The notes beneath the pieces were generated by a model. The model was not told the origin of the DNA and did no database searches. It saw only the letters and a list, made by a program, of their open reading frames with translations. A stretch of DNA of 64,000 nt from Phycomyces nitens. Taxonomy: Eukaryota; Mucoromycota; Mucoromycetes; Mucorales; Phycomycetaceae. This document shows, piece by piece, positions 46,504 to 57,456 of this stretch (the first letter of the stretch is position 1; every line of letters starts with the position of its first letter). The translations under genes were made by a program, and so were the position numbers. The stretch lies in the NCBI GenBank assembly GCA_022702545.1, contig JAHRBC010000002.1:7006001-7070000 (forward strand). The letters run 5' to 3'.

Positions 46504-49444
46504 TTACTCGAGCATGTCATCTTCTACACCATCCAAGTCTACTCTCTGTCGCTTGGCATTTCTGCCATTATGGCTCTCTTCCTTGGCATAAGACTTTCCA
46601 GTCTTTTCTCTCAGAGCATCAATACCATCTTCCTCTTGAGCCCATTCAAGAACCAAGTGGCGACCGTACAAATGGATACTTGACATATTGTCATATACAT
46701 TCTTGGCCTCTTGCTTGGTCATAAAGTCCAAGAAAGCAAAACCACGATGGCCACCATTGAACTTTTTGGGAAGACGCATAGATTTGAGCTGTCCGTATGT
46801 ACTAAGAACCCAAATGTCAGATGTATTGCTTTCCAAGTTGTCTTAAAACTTACCCAAACAGCTCTGTCAAATCCTTTGCAGTTGCTTCGAAAGGCACGTT
46901 TCGTACCACAAGCTTGGTGGTCTCGGCCTTTGTTGAAGAAGGCTTTGCGTCTGTGTTGCGATGAGAGAACTTGAGATCGAGTGCGTGTCCGTCCAGAGTG
47001 TATCCCTGCATAGCTGCGAGTGCCTTTGCTGCATTATCCTTGTTGTTAAACTCTACGAATCCGAAACCCATGCTCAGGTTCTTTCCAGGGACCTTGGGAT
47101 CAGGCTTAACATTGATACGCGATGACCGATAGCCCTCCAGGTTCGAAAACACCTTTTTCAAGGACTCGACGGTTGTGGAGAAGTTGAGGTTCTTGACAAA
47201 CAAGGTTGCAACATCAGACTCATCATCCTTGGCAGATGTTTCCATGAGTTCAGCAGCAGCAGCCTTCTTGGCAACATGTTCCTCGGTTCTCTTCTTAATA
47301 GTAGCAGGATCATACTTGTCTTTGAACAGGCCATTGGGTGCCTTTTCGAGATAGATCAAAGAATCCTTGAAACGACGGTAGGCCAGTCCTTTAAATGCAG
47401 CACGAGCTTCGTTGTTTTCAATGAATTCCACAACAGCCATTGTCTTTGCTGGGGGAATGAGCACCTGATAATAAGAAAAGGTAAGTATGTTTGAAGCCAA
47501 CTATAGTCGGATCCTTACTCTTCCAAGTTCACCAAACTTGCCAAACAAGCCACGGATCTCTTCTTCACTGGTGCCAAAGGGAATGTTCTTGACCAGAATG
47601 ACATTCTCACTGCGATCCTTTGATCCAAAGGTGTCCAAGATAATGCCGTGCTTTTCGAAAAACTCCTTTGTCTCGGTTACAATCTGTGTCTCTGCCAGGG
47701 CCAATCTAACTGCCATGTTGTCTGCATCAGGGTTCAAGACATCAGACTTTGATACACCAAGACGGTCAGCAATAGAGGCAGCAATTGCATCGCTCTAATA
47801 ATCAAACACAATATATACATCATTAGCATACAATTCTACAATCATCTAATGCCCAGTATCCAAACGACTTACGCTCATGTACAGAGAGTTCCAGTTAAAA
47901 TCACTGCCTGCCATGTTTCTACGCTTCTTTTCCTTGTCCTTCTTTACACTGCTCAGCTTGGTTCCATTGGGACCAAAGAACTCATCTTCCTTTGGTGGGG
48001 GCTTTTCCTTGGAAGGCAAAATGTGCAAAAGACGACCCTGGAAGAACTTCATATCCAAAGATTCATAAGCTTTGAGTGCATGCTCAGGCATCAAGAAAAG
48101 AATGTATGCAAATCCCTTGGAACGCTTGGTATCCTTTGCAATAGGCAAATGAACCTACTCAACCATGACTAGGTTAGATGAAGCTATCTTTACCAAACCA
48201 ACACCATACCTCTGAAATAGGACCAAATGGAGAGAACAATTCCCGGAGATCTTGCTCGGTGCAAGAGTAGGAAAGGTTACGAACAAACAGACGGCCGGTA
48301 TCATGGATCTGATCTTTGGGATCCACTTCGTCAGGCTTTCCTCTTACATTGGCATCATCATCGTTCTTGGGTTTGTCTTCTGTGGCATCTTCCATAACTG
48401 CGTCCTCGGTGTTTTCTGCACTGCCTTCACTCTTTTTAGACTTTGATTTCTTGGACTTTTTCTTCTCCTTGGAATCCTTGGAATCCTTGTCTTCTCCAGC
48501 CTCCTCCATCTCCTCGTCTTCATCCTCATCCGCAGCCTGAGACTTCTTTGCTGGCAAATCCTCGTACAAATCATCTTCAGGATCAGCAACAAGAGCAAGT
48601 TTGCGTGCCTCTTCATCAGCATCGCCGCTCTTTCCAGGACCATTGATTGGAGCAACATCGTCGTTTGCCCAGGTCTTGGTCTTTGATCTGGCTGCCATGA
48701 CACTCAAATATTCCTTGAGCTTGGGATCGTTTTCTTCGGCGTTTTTCAATTCATTGACATGCTGGGATTTCTTTTCCTGCTTGGCCTTGAATGCGTCTGT
48801 TTCTTCTACTTCAAACGTGTCATTCTTTTTGCTGACTTCGTTTACTCGATCGTGTGCTGATGTTCCTTCGGTGTATCTACTCCATGCACGAGGCAAAGCT
48901 TCAGAGCCATACTATAGATTGACATTAAAGATTAAGAATCATTGCGAATCTGGTTTTAAGTTTTTTTTTTTGGCTTACAGGAATGGCAATCTCAACACTG
49001 ATTTTGGCCATGTTGATAAAAGTATTGTTGAAATGCTTCATTGCAGCTTCAGCAGCCTGCTCGGTGCGGTACCCAATAAAACCAAATCGTCTTGAAGCAC
49101 CCCAACTACAACACAATTAAAAAAAAACATGAGACGATCAATCGGTACTGGATAAAAAAAATCAAGAATCTTCTTTTCTTCTTCTTCTTTTTTTTTCGGG
49201 TCACAATATTGATTTCTATAGTTTGTTTCTGGGCACATACGCTGTCTTCATGAGCTTTGCATCGGTAACTTCGCCCTTGCTGGCGAAATGTTCCCGGAAT
49301 TTCTCTTCGGTGAGATCTTTTGGCAGGTTCTTGACAATCAAACGAGACCTGCATGTTTCAACGATTTGTTAATCTCGAGTAAAATGATTGTATACATATT
49401 TCTTTTTTTAAAAAAAAAACACACTGTGAAAATTGTTCTTACAT
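46504..49444 (-). CDS. MRD1: Mrd1-type protein with five RNA-recognition motifs (18S rRNA processing)
   Basis: Eight or nine exons on the minus strand. RRM1: [17 protein letters not shown] and [10 protein letters not shown] charged linker (EDEDEEMEE, lysine-rich) follows. RRM2: [20 protein letters not shown]3: [18 protein letters not shown]4: [20 protein letters not shown]5: [19 protein letters not shown]. It ends [11 protein letters not shown]. Order, spacing and the [16 protein letters not shown] segment fit Mrd1/RBM19, a nucleolar factor of the small-subunit processome. The start codon appears split by an intron: AT at 49444-49443, donor GTAAGA, then G TCT CGT from 49348. The ATG of the out-of-frame MQVSFDC reading at 49354 is not the start. 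It is followed upstream by Trs23 on the same strand. Confidence 0.9.
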
Positions 49445-49813
49445 TATGGATTACAGAACAATTGTAATATAAAGTTTCCTTCACTTTGAGAAAAGACAAA
49501 AAAAAAGTAGTCTTGCTCACAAGTCACAAAGACCGTCACCTAGCTTTTCAAGGCGAGGAGAAAACGGCCAGAGAAACCAGCTCTTGATTTCCATATTTGT
49601 GTACGGGTTACACCAGCTGATGGCAAGCATTTGTAAAGAATCATTATTATAGACCTTTACATATTGTTATTAGGTTTAAAGATATATACAGACCCATTTA
49701 TCTGTTCAAACTAGTGGTAAAATACAGTCGTGGATACCAAGATTTTTTTTTAAAAAAAAGAGAAAGGGCTTGTATTGACCAAGATTCGTTTGTCAAGAGC
49801 GTAAGAAACCAAA

Positions 49814-49815
<2 letters not shown>

Positions 49816-49845
<30 letters not shown>
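49816..49845. repeat. AT dinucleotide microsatellite
   Basis: About 15 uninterrupted AT/TA units in the short gap between the Mrd1 and Trs23 genes. Confidence 0.9.
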
Positions 49846-49848
<3 letters not shown>

Positions 49849-49898
49849 AATGTAAATGTGTAAGAGGTCCTCGGTATCGTTTCTTTGGGATTATTGCT

Positions 49899-50448
49899 CT
49901 ATACACCATTGACAAATTTAATAAATTTCAAGAGAGACTGATCAAATTGATCGCATCGAATTGGCATTTCTGGTGTGTGAAAGGGGTTCTTCATCACAAA
50001 ATCACTGTACAAATCATAAATCTTCTTCATATAAGTCTCTACAGTAACCTGCTGTGGATCGGTGAACAGCAAGAATTTGCTGCCTATAAAAACTCTAGTC
50101 AGAATCCATACTGCCAAATACATGTAATGCCCAATTTCGCTATCCTATTCAAAACACCATAGGTTACCTGTAAGTGTCTGGAAACAAAACAACCGGAATG
50201 TGTCTGCCTCCAACATCTCGATTCCCGTGGAGCCATAGAGAGGAGAGATTTTTGAGGTAATGGCATGTACACTAGAGATGATAAGATTGATTAATGTGCC
50301 CAGACGTACAAGCACTTTATTCTTACCCATGGAATGTGCCGGCAAGAACAAGGTATTCATTGCTCGACAGCTTCTCGAGTTGATCCCCAAAGTCCTTTTG
50401 GTAAACCAGACCACCGGCCTTGTTGATGATGTAGAGTGAAAGAATCAT
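49899..50448 (-). CDS. TRS23: TRAPP complex subunit Trs23/TRAPPC4
   Basis: Three exons: 50448-50327, 50271-50168 and 50083-49899; 411 nt, 136 residues, in frame. Starts [20 protein letters not shown], then [34 protein letters not shown] and FLLFTDPQQ, ending [11 protein letters not shown]. This is the whole sybindin/longin-type fold of TRAPPC4 (yeast Trs23 is longer because of an insert). Known role: core subunit of the TRAPP exchange factor for Rab1/Ypt1 at the early Golgi. The end of the gene lies about 450 nt from the Mrd1 start on the same strand. Confidence 0.93.
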
Positions 50449-50869
50449 GAGATCGCGTATTGAAAGTTTACCGAATAAAGAGGGGTTGCAAGCTAAACAG
50501 GACAGGAACCTTGGTTTCCTGTTTTGGATGACGATTATTATCACATCTCTATTTGGATACTGTCACACCGCCTTAATCACAAAAAGTAAAACAGCGATCT
50601 TGAGGGACATGAATGCAGTTAACAGACGGGGAGCATTCTTAGTGATATATTAGAAGCTCACTTTTAACGTATCTTTAATGATGTTCCCTTTGTCACTAAC
50701 CGAATCGCAGTCATTTCCACTTGGACCATTAAAAGTCTCGAGCTAGAAGAATCTCTCCGGAACTCACCTTAAATTCTCAAATATCTAGCCTTTAGGTATA
50801 TACTTTACTCAATAAACAATACAAAAAAAAGGTCATGTTTGCAAAAATAGTATCATCAACAAATTCAAG
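50449..50869. other. Upstream region of Trs23
   Basis: Probably leader and promoter. Open frames here extend the Trs23 frame backwards only by chance (no splice support). No further gene seen. Confidence 0.4.
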
Positions 50870-51625
50870 CAAATTGACTTTATATCCTGTGTTGCAGCAC
50901 ATAAGCCTCGCCTCACACAAAAGCACAAGTAAGCCAGAATTTACTGGGCCAAGGAAAAAGGTGGATTGGTCCAGCGACCAATGGAACAGTGTGGTGTGGT
51001 CAAATTAATCCCGTTTTTACTTGAACAGAAACGATTCTGCCACATTCCTGATTAGAAAAGTTGAAGAAAATATGAAGGAAAAAATAGCGTATTGCCAGTG
51101 AAATGTGGTGGTGGTGGACTCATATTTTGGGGCTGCTTTTGTGCAAGGGGATTTGACTCGTTAAATTTTTTGTTTGTAAGGAGGCAAACCTCAGATTTAT
51201 TGTGGGCATCTCATCAAACTGATTTGACTCGTTGAAGATCATGGATACTGCCAAAGTTAATCAAGATATATACGTCGACATACTTGCAGAATCCTTTCAT
51301 CCATGGATTGTAAAGGTCATCAAGAAGGAGGAGCAAATTCCTATCATTTATGAGGGCGGTGTCACTTGGTATACGGATAAATATACTCGATTGTGGAAAG
51401 AGACCCATCAGATTAGGGAATTTGAGTACTAGTAGGCTCAAAGTCTTGATCTGAACCCAATCGAGCACATCTGTAATAGACTAGAGTTGCTAGTTGAGAA
51501 GAGAAGGGTCACTATTAATGATTTGGGTGATTTGAATGTAGCCCTACAAGAAGAATGAGCGAGGTTAGGTCTCGAGTATGCTAAACGTTTAACTGCCAAC
51601 ATACAGAGATGACAATCTTTAATTA
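50870..51625 (+). mobile_element. Tc1/mariner transposase remnant
   Basis: Pieces of a Tc1-type DDE transposase in shifting frames: WSSDQWNSVVWSN near 50955-50995, KCGGGGLIFWGCF-like text near 51100-51140, then MDTAKVNQDIYVDILAES at 51241-51294. Next is EGGVTWYTDKYTRLWKETHQ, where the family has an acidic residue (EDG), and AQSLDLNPIEHICNRLE at 51437-51487 with the final DLNPIEH motif interrupted just before by a TAG (expected WPAQS). Several stops and a lost catalytic residue make it inactive. I could not identify both terminal inverted repeats. Confidence 0.78.
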
Positions 51626-52619
51626 ATACCTGTGTTGGTACTACCAATTCATTGAATCTTTTTTTTTTTGAAAAAAAATAAAATAAAATATATACATTAG
51701 ATTTTACCTTTACAGAGTTTGAGAATTTTAGCGAATTGGTTAATAAAGTATATGATTATTGCAAATGGACCATGTATTTTTGAATTATCAATTTTCATCA
51801 ACTATACGGGATCTAAGTGGTTGTGGCTGTACAAAGTACCATTTTTCACGCACTTAATTCTACCAATATGATTTATTGATTATACATACTATTATACAGG
51901 CAAGCACATATTTTAGTTGACAATACTCCAGCTTGATATCTAAGTGCCTTTTGAAGTAAACAGTTAATAATAAACAATGGTTCATTTATAAAAAAAGATT
52001 GATTTTTTTCAATGTTGTATATGCATTAAAAATGAGATTATGAAGTAAAAAAAAAAAACATTTATGTATATCTTATTTTGACACGAACGCCAAGTCATCA
52101 CAAACAATGATTACATATAGTTTTTATTGGCTAGCAATACACTCTAATCAATCAAATTTAATATAAATAGAGGAGTTTCTGTCTTTACCTTTTTCCTCGC
52201 CTCTCTTTCAGCTATTTACATTAATATACTCACTTCTACTGCTCTTACCGTCGCTCATGTTTGAACTTCTGTTCCTATACCAGTTTCCCCTGATGTCCTT
52301 GTCCCTTTGTATGTTATGCCTGTGAAGGTATCTCTTGCCTTTGGAGCAACCTACGCTGCGCTTTCCGCCCCTCTTTTCTTCCTAGCAGTTATTCACAGAA
52401 AGAAAAAATATAACGTAGTAACAATAATTTATTAAGTTGATTTCCTTTGAGTATTTATAGTAATTTGCTAGACTTTCTTAGGGTGAGCAAGGAATGGGAT
52501 GATATTACGGCTATATGGAAATAGAGATAAAGTTTATATGCGTAACAGAGTGATAAGATGGTAGTTGATCTCCTTACTAATCTCTGCTAACCTTTCTCAC
52601 TTGTAAACTAGTCAAGAAA
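51626..52619. other. AT-rich region with a promoter-like stretch
   Basis: No firm gene. At 52161-52176 AATATAAATAGAGGAG, followed by a pyrimidine-rich leader and ATG at 52257, looks like a fungal promoter, but the downstream frame (MFELLFLYQFPLMSL...) closes after about 20 codons. Another frame reads PVSPDVLVPLYVMPVKVSLA and is also short. Probably a dead gene start. Confidence 0.35.
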
Positions 52620-53335
52620 TATGGTCAACATGCACACAAGACAGTGAGAAGCAGAAGGTAGAGGAATTGGGAATTAAGAAGAGAGAATGATGGAAAAAAT
52701 GGTTCTAGCCTCTCTATTCTATACTTGGGTCTATGATATATCTTGAGAAACCTACAAGACCAGTGTGAGTTGAGGTGAGATATTTAGAAGGAGTGTTTAT
52801 CTTTAGAGACTTTTTGTAGCTCAAGGTTTCACTGATTGGCCAGAAAAAAAAGACGGCCATTTTAAAGGTCCTTCATTTTGATCAATCCATCAACCTGTTC
52901 AACTTCTTTAATTGTACTTCTTGGACTAAATGCAGCCTTTTTTATTTTCAATATAATTGCAAAGCTTATTATATGTTATGATTTGTTATTACTCTTCAAC
53001 CTACACTTCAAAATAGGCATTTAGACTATTTATTGATATAATTCTATGGAGACCATGTCTAATATACTATTTTATTCAACGTTTTATAGATGTTTATATA
53101 AAGACTATGGCATTTATGGTGCATTCAGACTTGGATATAAACTTGTTTACGTACTTTTTCAAAAAGCCCAAGACTTTTGCAAAAATAAAGCTACCAAAAA
53201 TCCGAACTGCGCATTAGATAGCCATAGCATTGAGTGATTTATCCCGCAGCTTCTTTTTTAATTAAACCGCTTTAACAAAAAAGACTTGGTGTCTTGAAAA
53301 TTTGCTAGTAAGAGATGGTTACGTAGTGGAGGTCA
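52620..53335. repeat. Internally deleted repeat unit, copy E (promoter without gene)
   Basis: 52640-53100 matches the leader, TATA (CTATTCTATACTT near 52723), CCAAT and upstream block (52881-52963) of the zinc-finger copies, in the same orientation as D. After TTTATATAAAG at about 53095-53105 it jumps to text like the far side of the inverted repeat (AAAGCCCAAGAC near 53163, compare 5943-5953). So the coding part and the hairpin are missing. It stands in direct tandem with copy D. Confidence 0.6.
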
Positions 53336-53389
53336 TAATGATATTTTCCTGTATGTTGGATGTTAAGTACCATTATTCTTTAACCTGCG

Positions 53390-53455
53390 GTGGTTTATCA
53401 AACGAAATCGAAACAAATTCGAACAAAGTCGATAGTTAAAGCTAAATGTACCATA
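53390..53455. repeat. ~60-bp dispersed short repeat
   Basis: TTTATCAAACGAAATCGAAA followed by CAAATTCGAACAAAGTCGATA; related copies at 7216-7275 and 56687-56750. Confidence 0.6.
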
Positions 53456-53708
53456 CCTTTTTTTTTAAAAAAAATAATGGTTTTTAGCGCTACCAGTAGA
53501 AAAAGTATAGATTGTGTAGAAAAACTGAGGTGTAATCAATATCACCACATATATTTTGTATCTTTATTATGCTGGAACTATTCAGAATACACAATTGTTT
53601 ATTTATTATTATTTAAGGATAAAAATAACGGAAACAAATTATCTATATAACGTTCGCAATGAAAGAGTCTAATAGATGTGAATTTGAGAGCATTATAAAA
53701 TGATATGA

Positions 53709-54557
53709 TTAGGGAGAGGCTCTTTGATGAGAATTTTCTAGATGCCTGTTTCGATTGGATTTGCTGCGAAAGCACTTGAAGCATTCATGGCAATCATACT
53801 TTTTTTGCTTATCAGAATGTGTCTCCATGTGTCGTTTATAGTTGCTTTTTGTACTAGTTGTTTGAGAGCACACCGGACATATGTATTCTGTCGATCTACC
53901 TAGATCTGAAGCTTCTTTCATCACAGATGGTTGTCCATTTGGGATGTAGTACTTAATAACAAGCATAGATTGATATTTAACTTGTGCTAGAGGTGTTTGT
54001 GGATGTACACCTTTATAAGGAATGGAACCATTAGACGTCTATCAACCAACCATATATTACAAATAGAATAGCTACCTTGAGAATATTTTGGGAAACTACG
54101 ATACAGAGAAGAGGGATATGGAGAACGAAGAGGCAAATTCCACGCTAGAGACAGATTTGTTAGTGTAACATAAATACTGGCTTGAAATCACGAATCACTT
54201 TGATTATTTTGCAGCGAATCATACCAGCCAAGAAATTCTTCCATTGGTCATCAGTAACAGTGTACTCTATGGGGGTTTCATGGCTGGAATGACTTGGATT
54301 TCTGAATTCATTTTCCTGATATGAGTCTAAAAAGATATTTAGGGTACGTGGTTTAATAGTTTGCGAGTGTATAAATTACCTTTTAAACGCTAATGACAAA
54401 TTTGACCAAAAGGACAAAAGGATGGATGACAGGCCAAGGAATTAGCTATATGAACGCAGCTCACTTATGATCCAATCACCGTGTCAGAACTTGCCAACTT
54501 TTTCTTTGTACGGCACTTCGAGTTATACAGGAAATTCTGAAACGCAGCAACATTCAT
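53709..54557 (-). CDS. Small two-finger C2H2 zinc-finger protein, copy D
   Basis: Exons on the minus strand: 54557-54495, 54389-54380, 54326-54225, 54144-54076 and 54010-53709, total 546 nt, 181 residues, in frame. Exon 1 (MNVAAFQNFLYNSKCRTKKKL) is basic, unlike the acidic exon 1 of the others. Exon 4 is 69 nt, and exon 5 has a 12-nt extension (tail ...QRASP). Fingers: CPVCSQTTSTKSNYKRHMETH-type, lacking the usual aromatic residue after the second cysteine, and CHECFKCFRSKSNRNRHLENSH-type. GCAAGT donor and the 10-nt exon CGTTTAAAAG conserved. An intact frame in such a diverged copy suggests past selection. Function unknown. Confidence 0.78.
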
Positions 54558-54645
54558 TGTAAAAGAAGCAGGAAAGTAGTGGGAAGCAAAGAGGTAGAGG
54601 AATTGAGGAGAGAGAATAAAGGACAAAATAGTTCCAGCTTCTTGA

Positions 54646-54880
54646 TTTTATAATTGTATTTATGATATATCTTGAGAAACCTAGAAGACCAGTCGCGATT
54701 GAGGCAATTTCGTGCAAAGATAGTTTCTTTATATACAATTTTTTTCGACTATACTAATTAGGTAAAAAGAATGGTCATTTTTAAAGAACCAACATTTTAA
54801 TCAAACCATCAACCTATTCAACTTCTTTAACTGTACTTCTTCGACTAAACGCATTATCTTGTTTTCAATATAATCGCAAA
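54646..54880 (-). promoter_or_regulatory. Copy D promoter: TATA box and conserved upstream block
   Basis: TATAAAA at 54652-54646 (minus); block at about 54880-54801, with GTCGAAGAAGTACAGTTAAA in place of GTCCAAGAAGTACAATTAAA. The CCAAT box is not obvious here. Confidence 0.5.
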
Positions 54881-55369
54881 GATTATCATATGTTATGAAA
54901 TTTATCACACAAATTAATGTTATGATTTGTTATTACTCTTCAACCTACACTTTAAAATAGTCATTTAGACTATTTATTGATATAATTCTATGGAAACTAT
55001 GTCTGATATACTATTTTATTCAACGTTTTATAGCTGTTTATATAAAGACCATGTCAATTACAAAACTCATTGAATAGTTTGTTATTAAATAATATATTGA
55101 CTGTATACAAGTATAGCAAAAGTGCTATATTTTTAAAATGATCAATTCAGTATTAAATATACATCTTGGTTATATGGTTAAAGAGATGGTTTATTTATTG
55201 AATATTAAAAAGACTTTAATATTTTATTAAACTGTATTGACAATTATTTAAAATTATTTAATGATATTTTTGTAGTTAAATAAGTATATGTATTGTGTAC
55301 TGACAGCTTATACAATATTCTTTTGAAAAGACATTCAAACCTTTTCTTCCTCAACGGATTCAAGGTACA

Positions 55370-55985
55370 AGGTTTTTCGTAGATTTGTGGTACAAGTTTT
55401 ATAGAGTATAGATTTATGTATAATTCGCAAATTCAGTAATATCTTGATCCTCTTTATCCTCTTCCTCTTTCTTTTTTTAGTATTTTTGCTCTTCCTCTTG
55501 ATCCTCTTCCTCTTTCTATAAAACACCAATAAAAATAATCATTCCACTTTTATGCTTTAAAGTTCCAAGCACTGTCTTACATCACTCCCTTACGAATGAT
55601 ACTTTTGTCCTAGATCTCTGTGAGGATATCCAAAGAGCCTCTTATAATATAAAACCAACTTATTTTCATCGACAAAGACATTTTTTTCATAAATACACTT
55701 GATAAAAATCACTATGAAATATATAACCAGTTGCTTTATTGGCTTTTTTTTTTGTATTTACGGCTTGAAAATATATGTAGTGACGCAAACAAGGCTTTAA
55801 ACTTTAAAGCATAAAAGGGTATAAGCTTATTATTTTGTATTGAATTTTTATAAAAAGAGGAAGAGGAAGAGGAAGAGGAAGAGGAAGAGGAAGAGGAGGA
55901 TGAGGATGAGAATATTGCTGAGTACAAGTGAATTATAGATACATTTGTACTCTGTATTAGACTTGTATGGTGTGTTCGTACATGG
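55370..55985. repeat. Long imperfect inverted repeat with GAGGAA microsatellite, copy D
   Basis: Left arm about 55370-55605, right arm about 55775-55985; inner edge CTTTAAAGTTCCAAGC against GGCTTTAAACTTTAAAG. The GAGGAA tract at 55857-55905 lies in the right arm; its complement (CTTCCTCTT text) has expanded separately in the left arm. Confidence 0.65.
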
Positions 55986-56686
55986 ATATCAATGTTGACA
56001 TATTGTTCACAAGCCCAAGACGTTTGCCAATATAAAGTTATAAGAAATCAAAGCCTTGCGTTGGAGAGCTATAATATTTTTTTAACCCATTTAATGGCTT
56101 TATTTTGCACGAATTAACTTTTATAAAAAAGATAAAAGATGCTTTGTGGACTAATTCTTAGGTTTATAACTGTGTTTTCTGACTAAAATAATAATAATAC
56201 TTTATGAAGATTTTGAGAGTTCTATCCAAAGTTCTGCTATAAACGGAACTGGACCAAGAGATATTATGGTGCAGCAAAAATGTCAAGGTTACCTTCAATG
56301 TAACTATATAAGTCTCTGGATGCTAATATCTATACTTTCCTCGAGCATCCCAACAGCATTATTTAGATAATAGAATATTAATATAAACAGAGCTCACAAA
56401 TTTGAAAAGAAAGTTATCTAGGAAAAGTATACTTTTTGTCGCTATGATGTTGATGATGATGATGGCAAAGAGTAATTTTATGCTTCTTCTTTTTACATTT
56501 TTCTTTAATTCATGTTATATATTTATAATTGAATTGTAATTCTTATTTTTTTATAACTTTTTTTTATTCAAATGTGTACTTCTTGCGCATTAGATTATGG
56601 AATCATAATGACCTGATTACTACTTGACATTAGGAATATAATATTTTCCAATATGCCGGATTTTAAATACCGCCAATTTATTTGCG

Positions 56687-56750
56687 GAGTTTTATCAAAC
56701 GGAATTGAAACAAATTCGAAGGTCGATAACTAAATCCAAATGCACCACAC
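56687..56750. repeat. ~60-bp dispersed short repeat
   Basis: TTTATCAAACGGAATTGAAA followed by CAAATTCGAAGGTCGATAA; related to 7216-7275 and 53390-53455. Confidence 0.6.
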
Positions 56751-57456
56751 ATTTATGTGTGCATTAACATCCTTTCAATACACTTGTTTATATATATATA
56801 TATATATAAATAAAGCAAGACCTTGTTTGTTTTTGGGGTGATTCAATAAACTTTTGTCTCGCACAAAAAAAGTTGTGTCTGATAAAAAACATCGTGTTCA
56901 AATAACCGCTGCTAATATATATATTATTTCAAAGACTTTTAATAAGCACAAGGTATTTTGATAGATTGTTCAATAATATGCACTTGTAATATATTTGCTA
57001 ACCAACAGAAATCAGACCTTTCTTTGCTGTCTTTCTATTATTTTTATGGGTATATCTACAGAGGCAATTATCAACCAACGTTATCAAAAAGGATTTTGCT
57101 TATTACCTTTTGCTGACAATAATAATAATAATAAAGTCTTGCATACTAATATAGATAAACAATTGGTTGCATCGAGAGAGATCCTGGTCGAGGTTTACAT
57201 TCATGTCTTGAATATTCTCCCACGTTTATTGTACATACTTTTACTCAATATGCTAAGATGCTACTGCAAGACAATGTGAATGCTGTTTGTTAAAAGAGAA
57301 TTATGCTGGCTTTGATGCTTTTAGTAATTCCATTGTAAGAAACACGATATATGTAGTGTATACGTGTTACAAATATGTGAAGTGAACATTGTAATAAAAA
57401 AAAGGGTATAATTTTGACTAATTTTTTTATTGGCATTTGTTTTTAAAAAAAAAAAC
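56751..57456. other. AT-rich intergenic region
   Basis: An open frame at about 57045-57279 (ISTEAIINQRYQKGF...) has no recognised family. The right end should hold the 3' untranslated region of the aldo-keto reductase. Confidence 0.4.

Larger units (their letters stand above)
53570..56660. repeat. Interspersed repeat unit, copy D
   Basis: Shares the zinc-finger gene, promoter block, AT-rich spacer and inverted repeat with A-C, but lacks the left ~1.2 kb. On the right it continues into sequence matching 6230-6660, with ~175 nt of copy A missing between short AAAAAAGA runs (microhomology deletion in D, or insertion in A). Confidence 0.7.

Noticed and set aside
49106..49354. MQVSFDC frame as the MRD1 start
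   Set aside because: It is out of frame with the RRM; the correct frame reads SRLIVKNLP after a split ATG.
53046..53237. 63-codon frame METMSNILFYS...
   Set aside because: It spans the promoter/far-side junction of deleted copy E and is not shared by other copies.
55335..55927. Lysine/arginine-rich and serine-rich frames
   Set aside because: Translations of the GAGGAA-type microsatellite in the inverted repeat.
2258..56660. CRISPR array as an explanation for the repeats
   Set aside because: Units are kilobases long, contain introns and genes, and lie in a eukaryotic context; no short regular repeat-spacer pattern.
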